Shown piece by piece: positions 9,734 through 20,530 of a stretch of 64,000 nucleotides of DNA. Positions within the stretch are counted from its first letter, which is position 1. Every line of letters starts with the position of its first letter. The DNA lies in contig MZNV01001276.1 in assembly GCA_002081555.1 (NCBI GenBank), positions 1 through 64,000 on the forward strand. The letters run 5' to 3'. The notes below the pieces were generated by a model, which did no database searches, had not been told where the DNA came from, and saw nothing but the letters and a program-made list of their open reading frames with translations. This DNA is from Protostelium mycophagum (taxonomy: Eukaryota > Evosea > Variosea > Protosteliida > Protosteliaceae). The translations under genes and the position numbers were made by a program.

Positions 9734-12700
9734 ATGGGGTTACCTTCAACTTTTTCCTCGGGGCTGAGGGCAACCACACGAAAGAACCTCACTCTTCTTG
9801 TAAACTCTCGATGATGTCCAGCTGACACTAACAACGGTATAGAAAAGGCAGAAGGTGACTGTCTGTTGCCAACTGGTGATTCCCATTCTCATCATCTTGG
9901 CTGTGAGTGCAATGGCCGTCACGATCCGAATATTCAGCCGAAATGGTTCTTCAAGCTACCAAAGTCATACATATCTTGGTGAGATTTCCCTCATTTGACC
10001 TCTTTGTTGTCTAATGCATCACTGATGCGTTCAGGATATGTGGACTCAACTGATTCATTCCGGGCACGTTACATCGACCAGAGAAGTGGCGATAAGCAAG
10101 TTCAGCTTGGCCATATCAAGAACCAGACGGTAAGAACGACCTTTATATGTGTACTGAGGCTTCTTAGAGGTCTGGACTCTTTGGTTTCACGGTTCAAACG
10201 AATTACAATTATAGTCAGTACCTTGGCAATGGGAAATCCTCACGCAGCACCTACTACACTCCCGATGTTTTGCCCTTTCTGGGCACACCATTACAGTTGG
10301 ATGATCTGATCATGCAAGAGAGAAAGGAGCGCGACCAACTGCAGAAGAAAAATTATGGTGACTCTGATATGTTTGAGAGATTCAACATGACAAGAGCTTC
10401 GTCTTTCATCAACTCGATCGATGTTAGGAAGGCAAAAGTCGACCTCACCGTGCAGAATGAGGGTAATGAAACACCCGACATCCTCACCTCTGATGTCATC
10501 CAGAGGGAAATTATTACTCTTCATCAAGAAAAAAAATGCAATCAGATCAAGCAACAACTTATGGAATTGTCTTGTCGGCGATAGGTGAGTGGCTTCGCTA
10601 CCTCATCGCAACACATCATCAAGCTCAAGTGCCAAGCGAATGCCAAGCTGTTTGGGGTGGATTGCACCGATGAGAAGGCCACCGATGATGCACTGAAGAA
10701 CTTCGATGATCAGAATCCCCGCTTTTCGATTATGGCTGCCACTTCTGACTTCACTCGCTATGGCTCATTCTGTAAGGATTATAATCCGCTCGGAATGGCA
10801 CAAAAAGCCGTGCGGAAGAGCCTTCTCTCCTTCCATGATCGCGTGATGTATGACTGACTTCTTTTAGCCAGTGAGGCATTTGTGGCCATTAATTGTATCT
10901 TCATGTTACCACCTGCCTTTGGATTTCTGTTCCCTGTGTTTGTGAGTACTCTCGTACTCGAAAAGTCTGCACGTGCAGTGGAGATGATGAAGATTGTAAG
11001 TATGTCGATGATTGATGAGATGACTGAAGTTTGTAGATGGGCATGTCTATGACATCGTACTGGCTGTCATCATGGATCTATTTCACCGGCATCTCACTCA
11101 TCCTGTACACAATCCTTTCGATTTTGGGAAGTGCGTTTATGCTTGAGTTCTTTGTGAAAGTGAACCCAATATCATGGATATTGCTGTTCGTCATCTATGC
11201 ATTCGTGCAGCCTGTCACTGCCATGTTTGTCAGCAACTTCTTCAGCAAGCCGAAAGTCTCCAACATGCTGCTGTACTTTCTCATCCTTGTCATATTTGGT
11301 GGTGTTCCAGCACTTAATCTGTTCGGTAGAGTTTTTTATTCGGTGTCATTTTCTCCGAGATACTGAATCGTTGTAGTTTGGGGAGATAGGCAACCATGGT
11401 ACTTGATGTGGCTCCCTCCTGTTGCTTTGTGCAGAGGAATCTATGTTATCTCAAGCTCAATCTTGATGTCTAATAGATCTCCATTATCCTTTTCTGACAT
11501 CTTTCGCGGCGAAATGATTACGGTGGGACACATCAAAATCGCATGAATGCTTTGTATAATCGCATTACCACTGACATATTGTAGGTGTATTTGTGGTTGA
11601 TAGGCAGCGGTATTGTGTACTTCTTGCTGACCATATATCTTGAGCATATCATACCAAAGGAGTACGGAACAACCGAGTCACCTTTGTTTCCCATCTACAG
11701 ACTGATGCATCTGATCAAGAGAGAGAAGACCACAGATAATGCTGATGAGAGAACAAGCTTGTTGAGTGAATTTCCAGTCGTGATGAACTCATCAGACGAT
11801 GACATCGTTGTTGTCAACAATCTGAAGGTGCCGTCTCTTTGTTGATGAATAACAAGACTGAGGTGTGCAGAAAACGTATCCAGGGAAAAAGGCTTTGAAT
11901 GGAGTGAGCCTGAGAATCAAAGAAGGAGAGTGCGTCGGACTGTTAGGACCAAACGGAGCTGGAAAGAGTACACTGGCACACATACTGAGTGGCATGATAT
12001 CGCCCACAAGTGGACATGCTTCTATCGCTGGAAGAAATATCAAGTCAGAGATGCACTTGGTGAGACAGGTCATGGGGTGAGTCACATTTCACATGTCACG
12101 GAAAAATGTCTATATGTCATCTGACACGAATGACATTTGACAGTTTCTGTCCACAACACGAGATTGTTTGGGAGTCTATGACAGTAGAAGAGCACATGCT
12201 GTTTTATTTGAGACTAAAGCAAACTCCCATTGAGTACGAGATGTACGAGTCGGTACGTGAAAGCACCATGTCATATAGATCGAAACGACTAAATCATTCA
12301 AGGGACGTATCTTGGATTCTGTTGGTCTGGGCGATAGCAGCACAAAGTTGGTGACAGAGCTTTCTGGAGGAATGAAGAGAAGATTGTCAATTGCGATATC
12401 ACTGATTGGAAGCCCAAAGTGTCTGATATTGTGAGTGATGATGTGCTGACAGTGCTAATGTTTACAGGGATGAGCCTACAACCGGTCTTGATCCCGACAC
12501 AAGAAGGTAATTTCTGTCACATCAACTGTTGGAGATCCTTCTCTCAGATACTTCTATGATCATTAATGACATTTTAACATATAACAGGACTGTGTGGGAT
12601 ATGATACAGACACAGAAGGCAGGAAGATCCATCATATTGACCACACATAACATGGAGGAAGCGGATACATTGTCCACAAAGATCGCCATCGTGTCCAGAG

Positions 12701-13087
12701 GTGGGAGAATGATTGTTGTGTATCGCAAAAGAGCAGAATCAATGCTGAAAGCTCGCAGGATCTTTGGTATGCATGGGCTCACAGCTTGATTTGAAAAGAC
12801 AGTATGGCAAAGGATACAAGTTGTCCATCACCACACAGCCTTCCCAAGCAGACAAAGCCATCTCCTTCATCAAGAACAAGTTTCCTCGCAGCACAGCAGA
12901 TGCAGTGTCTGGAGGCGTGTACAACTTTTACATTCCCACAGAAGATGTACAAGTGGGTAAGCTGTTTAGAGAGATGAAGACGGAGAGAGGCAAGCACGGG
13001 ATAGAAGAGTGGGGACTGTCACAGAGCAGTCTGGAAGAAGTGTTCATTCGAGTTGTAGAAGAGGACGAAGGAAAAGAAGCCGTATAA
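9734..13087 (+). CDS. Half-size ABCA-type ABC transporter (2)
   Basis: Starts [11 protein letters not shown]; after an in-frame intron TTRKNLTLL joins [19 protein letters not shown], the typical ABCA N-terminus and TM1. A large luminal loop (10000-10860) is followed by TM exons (10870-11630) and one NBD: Walker [20 protein letters not shown], signature [10 protein letters not shown], Walker [13 protein letters not shown] and H-loop [10 protein letters not shown]. The C-terminus has [13 protein letters not shown] and a stop at 13087. Like its neighbour it has only one TMD and one NBD. Head-to-head placement and shared family suggest a duplicated pair that may heterodimerise; that is inference. 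Confidence 0.88.
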
Positions 13088-13177
13088 ACTCGTTCGGCCG
13101 GTTCGAAGTGTTTTTGTCGTCAAATCACGCAATAACCAACAGAAATATTTATTTGGTGCGAGGTTTGGAACTGATCC

Positions 13178-14912
13178 TCAGTAGTTCATGTGGGAGCTCT
13201 GCACAATGTCTTGGATGATGTCGGGCTGATTCGTCATCAGCTTCCATGACATGATGTGCCTCTCTCACCTTGATGATGTCTCTTGATGCGATCTGTCTCT
13301 CGATCGTCTCTTCGTAGACTTGCATGATGCTGTTTGGATGTATCGGCAGGAAAGCTGTGGCAAGAGCTTGGATACAGTTCCTCACTCTACTGATCTTCTC
13401 TCTAGTCTGGGCATCAACCTATACCATCAGAAGTGAAACTTGTTGCAGCAAAAGAGTTCTGAAACGCATGCTAAACTGTAAAAATGCAAAAGAGTTCGTC
13501 ACGAGGGCTTCCCAAGTGGTCTCCCACCTTAGTACTGGCCTCGCTCAGACACGCTTGACTTCGCAGTGCGGCAAGGGATGCGGTAGACTGTGTCGATATG
13601 AACGAACCCGATGGGTGCACACATTCACAACAATCAAATCGTCACACCTCGCAACCACAAGTTTGTTTCAAGATTTGATGCCGCGACAAGCGCGACCACA
13701 GGTAGGTGTCTTTATATGGAGGACAAAGTAAACGTGGCAATAAAGTATCGGTTGTACAATGAATTATCATCAGATATGATATCTTAACACTCACCACTTG
13801 AGATGTCGTGGGTGGTCTTGTCTCCGTGGAATCTTTTGGGTCGTACACCGCATCGTCGTGATGCGAAATCCATATATTACCTGTGGTCTTCAGCGTCATA
13901 GACTTATAGATGGTGTTATAGACATAATCTATTTAGATCTGGTTTTGGAGAGTATTTTTGGGTGCTTTTGTTTTGTGTGGAGTCCATAAATAAAATCTTC
14001 AAGTGATTGCTATTTCAAACATCTCTTGAGAGGTTCACTTGGCGATTTTATCGTGAAGAGAAATGTGTTTCACGGCAAGAAACATAATTCCTAGTGTTGA
14101 AATTCGTTCAAGCCTTATTCTCCATTTGTGTTATAGATATAAATAAATGTAGAGGAACAACATGCAAGATGATCTTATCATTATTCACATGTGAATAATG
14201 AGACATACCATTCAACCCAAGGATGACATCGACACCAAAAGGGAAAGAATAAAAGTGGTTTTTCACTCTCTTCATGAGTGCTGAGGGTACGGTGATCAAC
14301 TGTCCATTTCCAAGCTTGCCGTATTTGACACTTCTTGTGTGGAGCATTAGCTGTCCATCAGAGTGTATCTGTTGGACTTCGCACTGATCGAGTCACTTTT
14401 TGAATAATGATCACAAATGTTTGTGCTCACACTTATGATGTCATTTTCCACAAAAATGGATCTCATGTTCAGCTCATCTGCAGTAGTACGCCTTCTCTAA
14501 GAAGAATAAATTATTTCTTCTTTTGATCAAATCATCAGCCCAACCTGAGCTCCACCAGGAAGATTGATCGCTGATAAAAGAAGAGAGGCAGATTGTCTGC
14601 CGTTCGCCTCCACTCTCCAAGACTTTTGTAATACCTCTGTGACACGACCTAACAAATTAGAGTTGATTTTATCAGGTAATAGCACTCACACACCACAACA
14701 TCTCCCACTTCTCCTCCATATTTAGCTTTCAGTGGTTTGACGCTGATTAATTTGTTTACTCTTTCCACGATACCACTCACACTAGCGTATAATCCACCCT
14801 CAATTTCATAGGTACCGTGACCTCTTAGATAACCAACTTCCTTTGTGATCAATTGGCCAGGAAGAACAATTTGTGTGAATCTGTCCTCTTCTTGTCCATT
14901 ATTTGTTGTCAT
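13178..14912 (-). CDS. RRP4: Exosome complex subunit RRP4 (EXOSC2)
   Basis: S1/KH cap subunit of the RNA exosome, which trims and degrades rRNA and other RNAs in nucleus and cytoplasm. Exons give VLPGQLITKEVGYLRGHGTY, IVERVNKLISVKPLKAKYGG, NLPGGAQ, ADELNMRSIFVENDIIS, HTRSVKYGKLGNGQLI and the KH-domain GLNG motif followed by IWISHH. The C-terminus KISRVRNCIQAL...PDIIQDIV aligns with human RLRNCII...PEIMEEIV. The final join requires a 28-nt intron (13241-13268) ending TGGAAG, after which the conserved PDIIQDIV reads in frame. The intron at 13419-13794 (376 nt, far longer than its neighbours) houses a complete 5S rRNA gene on the same strand. It is divergent from UTP23 with 96 bp between starts. 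Confidence 0.93.
13241..13268 (-). other. 28-nt intron in RRP4
   Basis: GTGAGAG donor and TGGAAG acceptor on the minus strand. Removing these 28 nt joins the conserved RDIIK reading frame to LMTNQPDIIQDIV, matching the C-terminal helix of RRP4 proteins. Without removal the frame shifts into unrelated sequence. This is the best supported of the very short introns in the window. Confidence 0.7.
13470..13640 (-). repeat. 171-bp dispersed 5S repeat unit, copy 2
   Basis: Partner of 143-313: same 171-nt length, about 2 mismatches, both in the upstream flank. The identical downstream flank TGCATTTTTACAG contains a splice-acceptor-like CAG soon after the terminator. Confidence 0.85.
13494..13607 (-). 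rRNA. 5S ribosomal RNA gene, copy 2 (inside RRP4 intron)
   Basis: Identical over 114 nt to the copy at 167-280, with the same helix I ends, internal control-region sequence and TCTTTT terminator. It is completely contained in the RRP4 intron 13419-13794 and transcribed in the same direction as RRP4. The host frame is intact: exons flanking the intron join in phase (SQV to VDAQTREK). So the 5S gene is nested in a working-looking protein gene. Confidence 0.94.
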
Positions 14913-15008
14913 GTCTGATGGATCTGATGTGATGTGATTTTGAGAAATTTTTGAAATCTTCGAATCTCATATCACAACAATTCTACCACTAACGGACGAC
15001 ACGCCGAG

Positions 15009-16122
15009 ATGGGAATCAAACAACACCGCAAAGTCAAGAAGAGACTGGATCATCTGATAATAGAGAGGAAGGCGAGACCTCCATATCGTGTCCTCAGTAA
15101 GCCTTCTATTCCGTTGTGATTGATAATTTAAACTCACTCTATTCAGTCGATGGATCTTTCATTTTGAAATCCAACAGAATGCATGTCATGCTGGAGGAAA
15201 GATTACCGAAGTTTGTTGGGGATAGAGCATATGCTAGTGAGTGAAAATGTTTTGTATTTCTCTAAGTGCTCAAGATGTCACAACATGCACATTGAGGGAG
15301 GCTAAAAGGCTTGCCAAAGAGGGTGGTGCCGAAATGGCGGAACAATACGAAGGTCTTCGCAATGAACACGTCTATGCATGTGGCCATACAGGTGTGGATC
15401 TTATTCAATTGTTTTTAATCATCTAAATATTCCAGGAAAACCAAAGATGTTCACTGGACAAGAATGTATGATCAAATGCTTCAGTAAGTTTATCATCTTG
15501 ATCATGATCCTTTCAGGACATGATGTTTACGACATGAACAGGAAAAGGAGAGTCATTTTTTTGTGGAAGTGGAGATCAAGCTTTCAGAAAGGAGGTGGCC
15601 AAAGTGAAGGACACAATCACGATATACATTGATGACAGAGGACAAATCTTATTGGATTCCATCTTCAAGGTGGGATCTGAAATGTCCATGTTGTACATTT
15701 GATCGTCCAACGCCTCTGCACTTTATGTCTATATTTCTTTTGCCAGTGTGTTCTTTTGTACAGCTCGTGATGACAATTTTGAGTTGGTGCTCTGAACTTC
15801 ACATGAAGAATGTGATAATCGATTGATGAGAAATCAGATCGAAAAATCAAAGCCACCATCATCGAGATTCAAAGCGGTGAATAAGGAAGAGAAAGAGGCG
15901 ATACTTGCATTGAGACCGCCCAAAAAGGAGTATAAAGAGAAGAAGAAGAAGGAACCTCTTGTGCATGAGCCAAAAGAGAAACCGGCTCCTGCACAGCCCA
16001 AGCCTGCAGAAGAGAAGACGAAAAGGAAGAGGAATAGAAAGAAGAAAGGAGAGCAGAGTGAAGGAAAAGAAGATCATGCAGAGGAGAATGGAAAGGATGA
16101 GTTGATGGAGGGCCAAGAATAA
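15009..16122 (+). CDS. UTP23: UTP23-like PIN-domain rRNA-processing protein
   Basis: Small-subunit processome factor needed for 18S rRNA maturation in the nucleolus. The start MGIKQHRKVKKRLDHLI is the basic UTP23/FCF1-type N-terminus. PIN-fold landmarks: YRVLIDGSF (acidic residue), RLPKFVGDRAYA, CTLREAKRLAKEGG, a Cys/His cluster (VYACGHTG, FTGQECMIKC) expected of the UTP23 zinc finger, and GSGDQAFRKEV. The C-terminus is a lysine-rich tail (PKKEYKEKKKKE and following) ending GQE. Several short introns. UTP23 is favoured over FCF1 by the CCHC-like residues and the long basic tail. Confidence 0.8.
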
Positions 16123-16519
16123 AATTTTATATATTTTAGTATTTGTTTGAACTCATCGTAGAGAGAAGTTCAAAACGAAGGCAGGGTTTAATAGCAGAGT
16201 GGAAGTGATTCACCACTGATGACAACCTCTCTGGTCGTTTCTAAATTAAATATCTTGGAAGGAATAAAAGGTTTGGTTGAACATGCACAGCTGTTTAAAA
16301 TTTCAAGGTTTTTTTCTCATCTCTTCAACATCTTTGTGGTGTAAGAATCTTTTTCATGGGTTTTTTGAACTGAGATTGTTCTCTTTATCCTAGTGGTACA
16401 TCGCGGCTGGTTGGCGTACAGACTTTTTGGGACAATTTCCATAGAGCACTTTTAGCAATCGTAAAGCAGGTGTGCTTACGGAGATTGATTCATCCGAAGG
16501 AAGATAGTTTATCCGGAAC
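16123..16519. other. Intergenic stretch, no gene seen
   Basis: About 400 bp between the UTP23 stop and the THEM6-like start. AT-rich and T-tract rich, without a convincing open frame, tRNA fold or repeat. It presumably holds the UTP23 3' end and the promoter of the next gene. Confidence 0.5.
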
Positions 16520-17448
16520 ATGGAGAGAGCAGGGGTGACCAAGGGCTTTTTTAACAGTCTGTTGCCTGTCACTGTTCAGAGACATCCTTTCATATCTGTT
16601 CTCGTTGCCGCTTTCCTTCTGCTCCACTTCAAAACATGGCCCGGAATCTATCATCTGAGAACTGCTCTTCTCATTCTGAGGTGATCAAGCAACATTTTAA
16701 ATTGTTCTCGACATATGGACTTCCAACTTAGACAATACGTAGAAACAGATGGAAGAAGCCGAATCCTGATCTGTTCGTGACTGGTACCACCATCAGTGGG
16801 AGAGCCATCCTCTGCGATCTCGACTTCAACATTCATATGAACAATGCCTGCTACAATCAGAATGGTGACTTTGCCAGACTTCCTCTCTTTCTGGCCTCTG
16901 GTTTTTGGACGGTGCGAGATCTGCATACCACCTGACATAAAGAGATTCTGAATTTTGTAGGTCTTGGAGAACAAGGGATGGTGGCAGGCGAATGGAGGGA
17001 CCTTCTATTCCTTCAAACGAGAGATCAAGCCCTTTCAAGCGTGGACTCTGCACTCCAAATTGCACAGGTATTTGTGTCTGTACAACGTAGTGATGTCATT
17101 CTACAATGATGCTTTCACTCGGTGACGTCATGCAGCTATGACAGCAAATGGTTGTATTTTGAGCACAAGTACAAAGTGAAAGGCATCGTGGTTGCTGCAG
17201 GCTTTTCCAAAGTTGTGGTGAAAAGAAGAGACAGAACAGATGTAAAACCTGTCGAGGTCATTCAGGCGATGATCGATCTGGTTGGTGGGAAATGCGCGCA
17301 TCTTCCGAAGGTGCGTCGACACATTTTCATCACGAAGGAAACTGATACGTGACAGCTGTTGGAGAGCCCGCTAAACTCTACCAAAGAGAGCTTTGGTTCT
17401 AATTTATGGGAGTTGGAAAAAGATCTGTGGCAGGAAATCACTTACTAA
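16520..17448 (+). CDS. THEM6-like hotdog-fold (thioesterase-like) membrane protein
   Basis: Starts MERAGVTKGFFN, followed by an N-terminal hydrophobic segment (HPFISVLVAAFLLLHF) like the membrane anchor of THEM6. The hotdog core shows CDLDFNIHMNNACYNQNGDF, equivalent to the SDLD..HMNNARY motif of THEM6, then GGTFYSFKREIKPFQAWTL and WLYFEHKY strands. It ends DLWQEITY. Known relatives are endoplasmic-reticulum proteins linked to acyl-CoA or ether-lipid metabolism; a substrate cannot be told from sequence. Introns are short. It is followed only 29 bp later by the start of the calpain-III gene. Confidence 0.78.
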
Positions 17449-17477
17449 ATCACGTTTAATGTGAATGATGATTATGA

Positions 17478-20378
17478 ATGAGGAGTTTCATTGGAGGGAT
17501 CCTCTCGCCCATCTCGTTCGTCCTCTTTGTTTTGACGTTCTTTTGTTGTTTGAAGAACACATGCAATTTTGTTCGCCCTCATCACACAAAATATCCGGTT
17601 GTGTTTTTACGAGAATTTTTACGGTCATTACCGAGACAGAACACGGTTAGTAAAATGTTGTTTGCGGAAGCTGAAGAACACCCAAAAAACGGAGGGCAAG
17701 GCATTTTTCACTCACAGCATGCTGCGCCAACAGATCATCGGAAACGTCGAAGTCAAAGGTAATCAGCCTCTATGTTATTGGAGACTAAAAAACGGTAGTC
17801 GAGGAGATAAGAGGAGTGAAAGACATAAACTATGTCGTTTTGAATCATAATGAAGAACAACAAGGACAGACAAAATCAATCGCGCCTAAATCCATAGAGG
17901 ATCAGAAATGGAATGAGTCATTTACTTTGTGAGTCATCTTCTGCTGTTCATTTTCTTATTTTTGTGACACACACAGTCCCGTCTATACCCTACAGTCTGA
18001 TGTCGATATCATCGCTGTCAGAAAGAGAATTGTCCAGAAGGATAAATTGGTATGTGACGTGTCTGCTTGGTCTTGGCTCATTACATCAGGTTGCAAGAGT
18101 AAAGATACCCTTGCCTTCTTTACAAGATCAGGAGGCTAAACATGATTGGTTTCCTCTTGTCCAATACATCTCACCAAAGAAAATGGCAAAGAACATCAAG
18201 AGAGAGGTACCCCAAGTTGGAGAGGTACGTCTTCTACTTGTTTGTTCTGTATCATTTATCATTTCCAGGTCAGATTATCTATCCAGTACGTATCCACACA
18301 GAAGAAGACGGAAAAGACATACAAAGGAACTGTGATCAATGTGAGTATCTTTTGTCTCAACGTCATCCTGAATCATACAGAGCGAATGGACAGCAGAGAC
18401 AGCCGGAGGTCTCATTCTGAATCATGGAACATGGATGAAGAACCCTCAGTTCTTATTAGAAGTGCTTGATCACGACGTCATCGTAAACATAAAGGTGTTC
18501 CAGCCTGAGGAATCCGAAGAGAAAGTCAGTTTCTACATCATGCAATACAATGGTATGTCTAAAAATATTTTAAACGATCATCACCCTGCACAATTTCCAC
18601 TGGTGTCGTCAAGACACGCCTTGTGCGAACAAAACATGCCTGAGTAGATCATGACATGTGACATCTCGACATCTTGACATGAGATATTTAAATTGGCACA
18701 GCTTATTGGGACGGCCATAAGAAGGTCGTTCAGTCACCACAAGACATCGTTAAGATCGACCAGTTCTTAACCGCCCTCTTCGGGGAGGAAGGTCAGTATT
18801 TATTTATTGAAATTGAAACTAAAAAAAACAGCCGAGTCCAAAATCGAACTCGACAAGGGCAAATACGTCATCATGCCCTGTTCCGAGAACCCAGAATACC
18901 GCGGGAAATTCTCCATCAACGCGTGGAGCGAAAAGGACTCTGACATCAAGCTGGTCTCTCTTCCTTTAGAAGGAAAAGAGTGGAATGTGAAGTCAATCGA
19001 TTCAAAGTGGGATAAAGAGACTGCAGGAGGCGGCAACATCGCGGGACTCAACTGGAGGAAGAACCCGCAGTTCCTGATGTCTTTGGAGGAAGGAGAAGAT
19101 GACACGGACTGCTGCATCACTCTGTCCCAGGCCGAGAAAGAGCTGAGGTTTGTTTGTGCAAGATTTTCTGTTTTAGATTTCTGTGCCAAATTACAACTGA
19201 AAGATCTATGATGAATATGATGACGTCATCAATGGTGTATATTGTACCGGGAAATTTCTCGGGGTTTTTGACGAGATTTTGATGAAATTTCAGCATCGGA
19301 TTTTATGTGATCAAGTACTCTGGATTCGGAAGAAAGGAAATGGAATACAAGAATGAGTGTGGAAAAACAGACAGCTTCAAGTTTGCCCCCTCAGGTCAGT
19401 GATGTGACGTCATCAGCCTTGCATCGATCACATTGCCAAAACAAAAATCCAGACAAGAGCCTGACATGCAACAGTCGGAGTGTTTGACATGAGCTTAAAG
19501 TCTGGGTCTAAATACTGTATTATCCCTTGCACAAGCGAGCCAGCCACAGGTGACTTCAACCTGTCTGTATGGTCCTCTAAGAAGATCACTCTCCATGAGC
19601 TCACCAACAAATGGGAGCACATCGCCACACGCCGAGTGAGTTTTTCATCTCTATCCATGATGTTGTCGTCACATCATGTACTGATCAAAATAGTCTGCCT
19701 GGAGGGGAGAGACAGCAGCGGGTTCACCAAACGAGAGCAACTTCACAGACAACCCACAATTCTTATTGACTTTCCCTGAAGGAAAGAGAACCGAATTTGT
19801 CGTCGATTTGACCGTCGGAGATGACTCTGACGCCGTCGGATTTGTTGTAGTAGAGAGAGACAGTGAGTGCATCATTCATCATCATCTATGCGAAAAGTAA
19901 TCTTTGCAGATGACAAGCCAAAGCAGAGATTGACAGCTGGTAAAGTGACAAACGACAATATCTATCTGCAACCAGAGGGATTCTTAGCTCAAGTGTCTGT
20001 CAGCAAGTACGGAACCGTGACGGAGAACGCCGCGAAGGGACATCATTACGTCATCATTCCGTCCACCTTCAAACCAGGTGTAGAGAGGTGAGGAAATCTG
20101 GAGTCCAGTATCCATCACTGTGCTGCAAAAATAATTCACAATTCACAACTATTATGGGATCAGATTTTACTGCATCTTCGCAAAGACGAATACAATTACT
20201 GAAAGATCTAATTGTTGACAACTTCAGGTCTTTCCGCCTCACTGTGTACAGCGACAACGAGGTTGTATTGGACAGGCTGACTGAGGACGGAGTTGCCTCT
20301 GAGGAGGTGGACGAAGTGTCTTCAGAGGAAGAAGAATCGGAGGAGGAAGAGGAAGAAGAGGAGGACGATGCTAACTGA
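17478..20378 (+). CDS. C2 / calpain domain III array protein without protease domain
   Basis: N-terminal signal anchor (SPISFVLFVLTFFCCL), then a C2 domain (IIGNVEVK, DQKWNESF, QVARVKIPLPSL, HDWFPLV). Three calpain domain III (C2-like) modules follow, recognisable by W...ETAGG...NPQFL: EWTAETAGG/MKNPQFLLEV (about 18375-18475), SKWDKETAGGGN/RKNPQFLM (about 19005-19080) and GETAAGS/DNPQFLLTF (about 19710-19780). A partial fourth module and an acidic Glu/Asp tail end the protein. No papain-like Cys/His/Asn domain is visible, so it is not a peptidase. A membrane-associated Ca2+/lipid-binding role is likely by family. The TM exon joins the C2 exon by a 25-nt putative intron (17646-17670). Confidence 0.72.
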
Positions 20379-20530
20379 ACTCAAGTGCTACAATAAATCA
20401 AACTGAAGAACTTCTATTGCATTCATTAATATGAAATTTAAAGCTGCATTAAAAAATCTTTTGCTGTCAAAAATCGTTTTTTCAATAAAATTAAGAAATG
20501 ATTTGAAGAAAAAGAAATTTCTTTACAATT

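Noticed and set aside
9990-10310. Possible tRNA because of a GGTTCAAAC-like box near 10190
   Set aside because: No acceptor stem or A box at the correct distance; the region is coding for the ABCA luminal loop.
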